Positions 59,816 to 64,000 of a stretch of 64,000 bases of DNA are shown here, in pieces. Made by a program: the position numbers and the translations under genes. Source of the DNA: Anastatus disparis (taxonomy: Eukaryota > Arthropoda > Insecta > Hymenoptera > Eupelmidae); assembly GCA_017163975.1 (NCBI GenBank), contig JAFFSR010000096.1:458514-522513 (forward strand), read 5' to 3'. How positions within the stretch are numbered: position 1 is the first letter of the stretch; every line of letters starts with the position of its first letter. The notes below the pieces were generated by a model. It ran no database searches and had not been told where the DNA came from. It saw only the letters and a list, made by a program, of their open reading frames with translations.

Positions 59816-60767
59816 ACAATCAGTGATGCCATTATTGATATTCTGTTCAATGACAGATCGAAAAAAATAATTTTTCTTAAACAACTTTATTTTTTATCTT
59901 CCTTTTCTTATATTTTTAAACGCGTCAAGTCGTTGATGAGAATGCAAAGAACGAATCATCGCCACCTAGTAGTGACATGCGTCAACTCCCTACAAAATAA
60001 ATTTTCCAAAAAAAATTTTACAAAAAAAAATATTCTTTAACAAAAAAAATTTTTATTATAATAATGTACCATAAAAAGAGGATGAATGGTTATATATTCT
60101 TTCATCAAAATAACTTTTTTTTTAAATTAAAAAATTCATATCTTCAGATTTTAATCTTTAACGAAAATTGCGTTTCCTCAATGTAAATATCATATTTATT
60201 TAAAGTTTCAGCATTTTTTTTTAAACTTTAAATCGTCATAACTTTGGTTCTAATCGATCAAAATATTCGATCCGGGGTTTATTTTACAGATTATTGTTGA
60301 TATTTTTGATATATTAATAAATAAAAGCATCAAAATAGTTGCAAGAACACGTAAAGTTGGAAAAATAGTACAATGCACCATGGTATCAATGTTTTAAAAT
60401 CGAAAATATAAAAAAAACGTTTAAAAATCTGTTAAAAAAAATAAGGAAAAATCGCATATTCTCATCTACCCTAAAAGTTAGTATTTTTTATGTATAAAAT
60501 CATATAAAAATTTCAAAAAAAAAAATATAGTTTTTGAGAAAATCGTGTTTGAGAAAAATCGCTTTTTTTCGGTTTTTCGTAAATAACTCAGAAAAATTAA
60601 ATTGTATTACAAAAATCGAGATTGTATTTTAAACTAGACAAAATCCCGCACACTTTCGTTAAAAGAACGCCCAAAAAGGTTAAAAATTGACAGACCTATA
60701 GTCATTTAAAAGTAGCGGTTCATTTTTAATTTTTTAATTTTTGTTTTCACATCCAACACGAGAATTG

Positions 60768-61108
60768 AGTATGTGTGAAGATAATGGCCTTTCTGCCCAA
60801 TCAATAACTTTACAATTCTCCTTTTAAAAAATTCCTTTATTTTTCAACGTTTCGGACATTTTATAATTATGATGTCCCTCTCGTCAATGACGATCAACGT
60901 TGTTACAGTATAATACGTAGTGATTAAATTATTTCGACTTAATTTTGCTCCTGAAGAGGGACATCATAATTATAAAATGTCCGAAACGTTGAAAAATAAA
61001 GGAATTTTTTAAAAGGAGAATTGTAAAGTTATTGATTTGGCAGAAAGGCCATTATCTTCACACATATTCATATTATAACTATCTGCCATTCGCTGCTTAA
61101 ACCATCAT
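60768..61108. mobile_element. 341-bp foldback insertion, possibly Penelope-derived
   Basis: Interrupts the right arm and is flanked by a 14-bp direct repeat, CAACACGAGAATTG (60754-60767) and CAACACTAGAATTG (61109-61122). Its own ends are inverted (TATGTGTGAAGATAATGG and mirror), with arms of about 130 bp. The right arm contains CTGAAGA, a GGACAT/ATGTCC stem and GAAACGTTGA, a hammerhead-like order. A duplication this long is more typical of target-primed retroelements than of cut-and-paste elements. Assignment is tentative. Confidence 0.55.
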
Positions 61109-61265
61109 CAACACTAGAATTGCTGTGGTAAAAAAAAAAATTTTTTTGAGCATTCTACGAGGTAAATTTTATCTTTAAATACATAATAGAAGGTATTTTT
61201 ATTACTTAGAAGAAAAAAAAAATTCGATCAGTGACGGCCTGCATGAATCTGAATGGAATCAGCCA

Positions 61266-61907
61266 CTTATAAAATTTACATAATATTATATAAAAATTAT
61301 TAAAATGATAATCATATATTTAATATTATTTTAAACTTTGAATAAAAAGTTTATAAAATTATTATTAAGTGATAAATTATAAATGGTTATATTATTTTAT
61401 TAAATACATTTTCAACCTAAATAATTAACTTCATGTTGAAACTAAATTTCATTAGCATTTAATACAACAAGTTAGTTAAAAAATTTACCATTATTCAAAG
61501 TTATTAAAAAGTTATTTATAAAAAGTATTCCCATATCAAAATTTCAAAATTCTATTAATATAATTTTTTATTCTTTACATTAGAGAATTAGTTTTGATGT
61601 TGAAATTTTTTTGTGATATGCAACATATATATATATATATTATCTTATAGTAAAATATTTTATCACCTTGTATGAAAATTATTTTGTAAAAGTAGAATAA
61701 TACTGTGAATAAACAAATCATTATAAGAAAATATTAAAAACTGTAAATTACAATAAAAAAGCGTTAGGTTGAAAATAAATAATGGTTGTTTATTATCATG
61801 TTAAGTGACAAAATTTTCGCCTCCTAATTTTCTTTATTTACCTATTAACTCTTAAATTTATTCTTTTAATTTATTACAATGATGAAAAGAAATAGGTCTT
61901 AAAAGTA
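61266..61907. other. Gene-less AT-rich spacer
   Basis: No gene, repeat or structured feature recognised. Confidence 0.4.
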
Positions 61908-63479
61908 TCAAGGCCAATTTCTTTTCACACTTTTATCAATTTTCCAAGAAGCCAAGCTCGATCGTTGACGGGAGCCTTCGCTTCGTCTCCACTCTTTCTC
62001 TACTTCGTTGAGTTGAAGTGGGGACTTAGCGTCGGTTCCCATGCATAAGACGGGTGAGAGCAACGGAGAGAGAGAACTACCTTTCTCTGTCTTCGCGCTC
62101 TCCCCCACAACAATTAAAAACGTTTGAAGCTGGCTTGACGAAAGATTGTCAAGCGAAGAAATTTTTTTCAGAGAGACGCGCGTGACCAGGCCTAGGGCAG
62201 GTGTGCTGCAGCCCGCGAGGTTGCAGACACTAACTTCAAATTTTCTATTGTTTGTTTTCGGTTTTGCTTTTCGTTTTTTTTTTTGTTGTTCTATTTCATT
62301 CATAGGGGTAACTTTTGTATTAAATTCATTGCGCAAACTAGTGTGTTGACTTATTTATTTATTTAAATTTTCTTTTTCGGATGTTGCTACACTAAACATC
62401 GTTTAACCGGGATTAGAGTCGAGAAAACTCGCTTGTCGTGTTTTGAGCGGTATAGTGCAGTGTGTTCGCGTATTCACGATTAGTTTTTTTGGGTGCCTAT
62501 CCGGAGCAGCTTGGAGAGTCCAGGAAAGCCGGCAATGCTGTGCCAGCCGGCCCACACTTTATAAATTACAGATAAGTACCCAAGTTCATAAATAGTTCAT
62601 TTCTCTTCATGTTGTAATTCGTTAAAAAAAGAAAATAATAAACAGAAAGGACAAGTGTCATAAAAGACATATCCGAGGGTAAAGCATGCAAGTTGTGATG
62701 ATATAATGAGTGCAAGCATGATTTTATTCTGATTGAAATTTTTCGAATTTTTTATACCATTAATAACCATGTTAAAGTGTTATAAAGACTCATTAATCAT
62801 CAAAATTTACCAAAAATTTCTATGTAAAAGGTGACGGTTATAAATCTAAGTTAACTGATAGGCTTTTGAATATTTTAATTTACACTCATTCCCGTAAATA
62901 GAATAAGAAGCAGATTTCTTGTTAATTGTAGAGTATTCATGAAATTTTACAATACAACTTTTCAAAAATAGATTGTGCGATATGAAGTATTAAAAAAAAA
63001 TTACAAAAATTTTTACTAATAAAACAGTGAGGGTTTATAAGCAAGGATTTTCATATAATAAATTTCCAGATTCACGAGATAATAAAATTTGCAAATCAGA
63101 AAAATAAGAGAATTTTTAAATTATGACATAAGCATTAAATAAATGATTTATTTAATGAATAGCATGACTAATTATGACTAAAAAAAAAAAAATTTAATCA
63201 AGTGAAAAATGTATTTGAAGTATTTTCTTTTTTTTTAAACTGCAGAAACGAAGTTAATAATAAAGAGAGATCTACCACTGTATCGATTGTAGTATTAGTT
63301 AGAAAGATTTTGCTTTGTCTCAATTAAAGTTAAACTAAAAAGTGAAAATTGTTTTTCTTTTATCCTGCCGTTTATTCCATTGAGGAATTTCGTTAACCTT
63401 ACCTATTTAATTAAACAATAATAAAAACCATATACAGTTAAGTAATGGGTAATTTAATGAAGTATAATTGGGTTGGTTT
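61908..63479. other. Less AT-rich region upstream of the LTR end
   Basis: 61950-62240 is clearly richer in G and C than the rest of the window and carries a minus-strand frame of 142 codons (61908-62336, Lys/Ser-rich, no domain recognised). A GCCGGC-bounded hairpin lies near 62529-62552, followed by ACTTTATAAATTACAG. Part of this may belong to a long LTR ending at 63572, or to an unrelated promoter-like region; the LTR 5' end was not found. Confidence 0.35.
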
Positions 63480-63572
63480 CTCGATTTCAGAAGGTAAATA
63501 AAAGTAAGTTGTTGGCGGCGGGGTTTGTTAAGGGAGGTAAAACTCTTTAAGGAAGACCCCGCCTCTTTACAC
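63480..63572 (+). mobile_element. LTR retroelement, 3' end of the 5' LTR
   Basis: The stretch ends CCTCTTTACA directly before a tRNA primer-binding site, as LTRs do (terminal CA). A GTAAATAAAAG word near 63495 could serve polyadenylation. The LTR start is not resolved, so only the terminal part is annotated. Confidence 0.6.
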
Positions 63573-63590
63573 TGGCGCCCAACGTGGGGC
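63573..63590 (+). promoter_or_regulatory. Primer-binding site for tRNA-Lys(CUU)
   Basis: The 18 bases TGGCGCCCAACGTGGGGC are complementary to the 3' end (including CCA) of animal tRNA-Lys(CUU), as I know that tRNA. This is the site where reverse transcription of an LTR retroelement is primed; similar sites occur in Ty3/gypsy and related elements. Confidence 0.85.
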
Positions 63591-64000
63591 ACCGATCAAA
63601 GGATGACCGGGGTTTTGCCTAAATTTTGGCAAAACTTTAGTTATCTTGCACGAAATGCTGGCTCGGTGAGAGCTTAACGGTGAGTGCCCGCGACCCGACG
63701 GAAGAAAAATATCAGCGATATAATAGATGTAAGTGCGTAAATTTAAGAAAGAAAAATGATGAATGAATTTATTATTATTATTATTAAAAAAAAAAAGAAG
63801 TAGAAAAAAAATTTTTTGTTGAATTATTAAAGTTAATTCATAAAATCAATGGATAGCCGTGGTTTTATAAGTTCAAATATATTTTTCTTTTGCCTGTTTA
63901 TTCTTTTCAAACATATTGATTACAAAGTTTCTAATTGCGTGAAATTCTATATTAAAATAGTTATAATAATCTCGTTAGTTTAATCTCATTTTTTATATAA
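63591..64000 (+). mobile_element. LTR retroelement leader, cut by the window edge
   Basis: Non-coding leader downstream of the primer site. A strong splice-donor match, AACGGTGAGTG, lies at 63677-63687, which would suit a spliced subgenomic RNA. No gag frame begins before the window ends, so the element type stays open. Confidence 0.55.

Larger units (their letters stand above)
56843..61265. mobile_element. DNA transposon with ~0.8-kb inverted repeats
   Basis: The left arm (about 56850-57575) and right arm (about 60200-61265, interrupted by a 341-bp insertion) are inverted copies sharing TGGCTGATTCCATTCAG, GACGGCCTGCATGAAT, AACGCCCAAAAAGGTT, CCATGGTGCATTGTAC and CCCGGATCGAATATTT words. The outer ends are near 56850 and 61265; exact termini and target duplication could not be fixed. 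The centre encodes a decayed transposase on the minus strand. The superfamily is not assigned with confidence. Confidence 0.82.

Noticed and set aside
61908..62336. 142-codon minus-strand frame as a real gene
   Set aside because: It has no recognisable domain and lies in locally GC-richer DNA where longer frames occur by chance; it may be LTR or promoter sequence.

Overview
The window is a very AT-rich stretch of animal nuclear DNA. The mix of elements (pogo-like, Helitron, hAT-like, piggyBac-like and Polinton pieces, a FLYWCH-type gene relic, a tRNA-derived SINE) suggests an insect, plausibly a parasitoid wasp; the species is inferred, not shown. I found no intact host protein gene. Nearly everything that can be named is a transposon, a relic of one, or tandem repeat DNA, and most long open frames are by-products of repeats.

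Layout. 0-5.4 kb: foldback MITEs and a hAT-type element made of ACTCGA words with an 8-bp target-site duplication (TSD). 5.4-8.5 kb: a 1.7-kb TCTCCG hexamer array beside a decayed Helitron helicase on the minus strand. 9.6-10.8 kb: a hairpin-rich segment containing four ~70-nt hairpins with a constant core and loop but covarying stems; this is the best candidate for an undescribed RNA system. 11-14 kb: a piggyBac-like MITE with a nested insertion, an internally dimeric repeat, and a 50-bp minisatellite. 15.1-35.1 kb: a satellite built from 10- and 11-bp ATCGA words (21 bp = two helical turns). It has a small block flanked by 233-bp direct copies, then an 18-kb main array joined directly to a broken Polinton DNA polymerase fragment. 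The main array holds several levels of higher-order repeat, including two ~5.0-kb near-identical copies.

35.3-39.3 kb: a broken FLYWCH-domain gene (plus) and a broken pogo/Tigger-like transposase (minus) that still shows a GT-AG intron. 40.7-54.2 kb: a MITE split by a 13.2-kb foldback element with a perfect 8-bp TSD and hAT-like termini. Its arms are minisatellites and TA/CA-rich repeats. It carries a 1.86-kb near-palindrome and younger insertions (SINE, piggyBac-like MITE, TA-type MITE, dimeric repeat) but no visible transposase. 56.8-61.3 kb: a DNA transposon with ~0.8-kb inverted repeats around a decayed DDE-type transposase, with a 341-bp insertion in one arm that may be Penelope-derived. 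61.9-64 kb: less AT-rich DNA ending in the 3' end of an LTR, a tRNA-Lys primer-binding site, and the start of an LTR retroelement cut off by the window edge.

The genes do not form a pathway. The window reads as a heterochromatin-like transposon and satellite cluster, with nested insertions that give relative ages.
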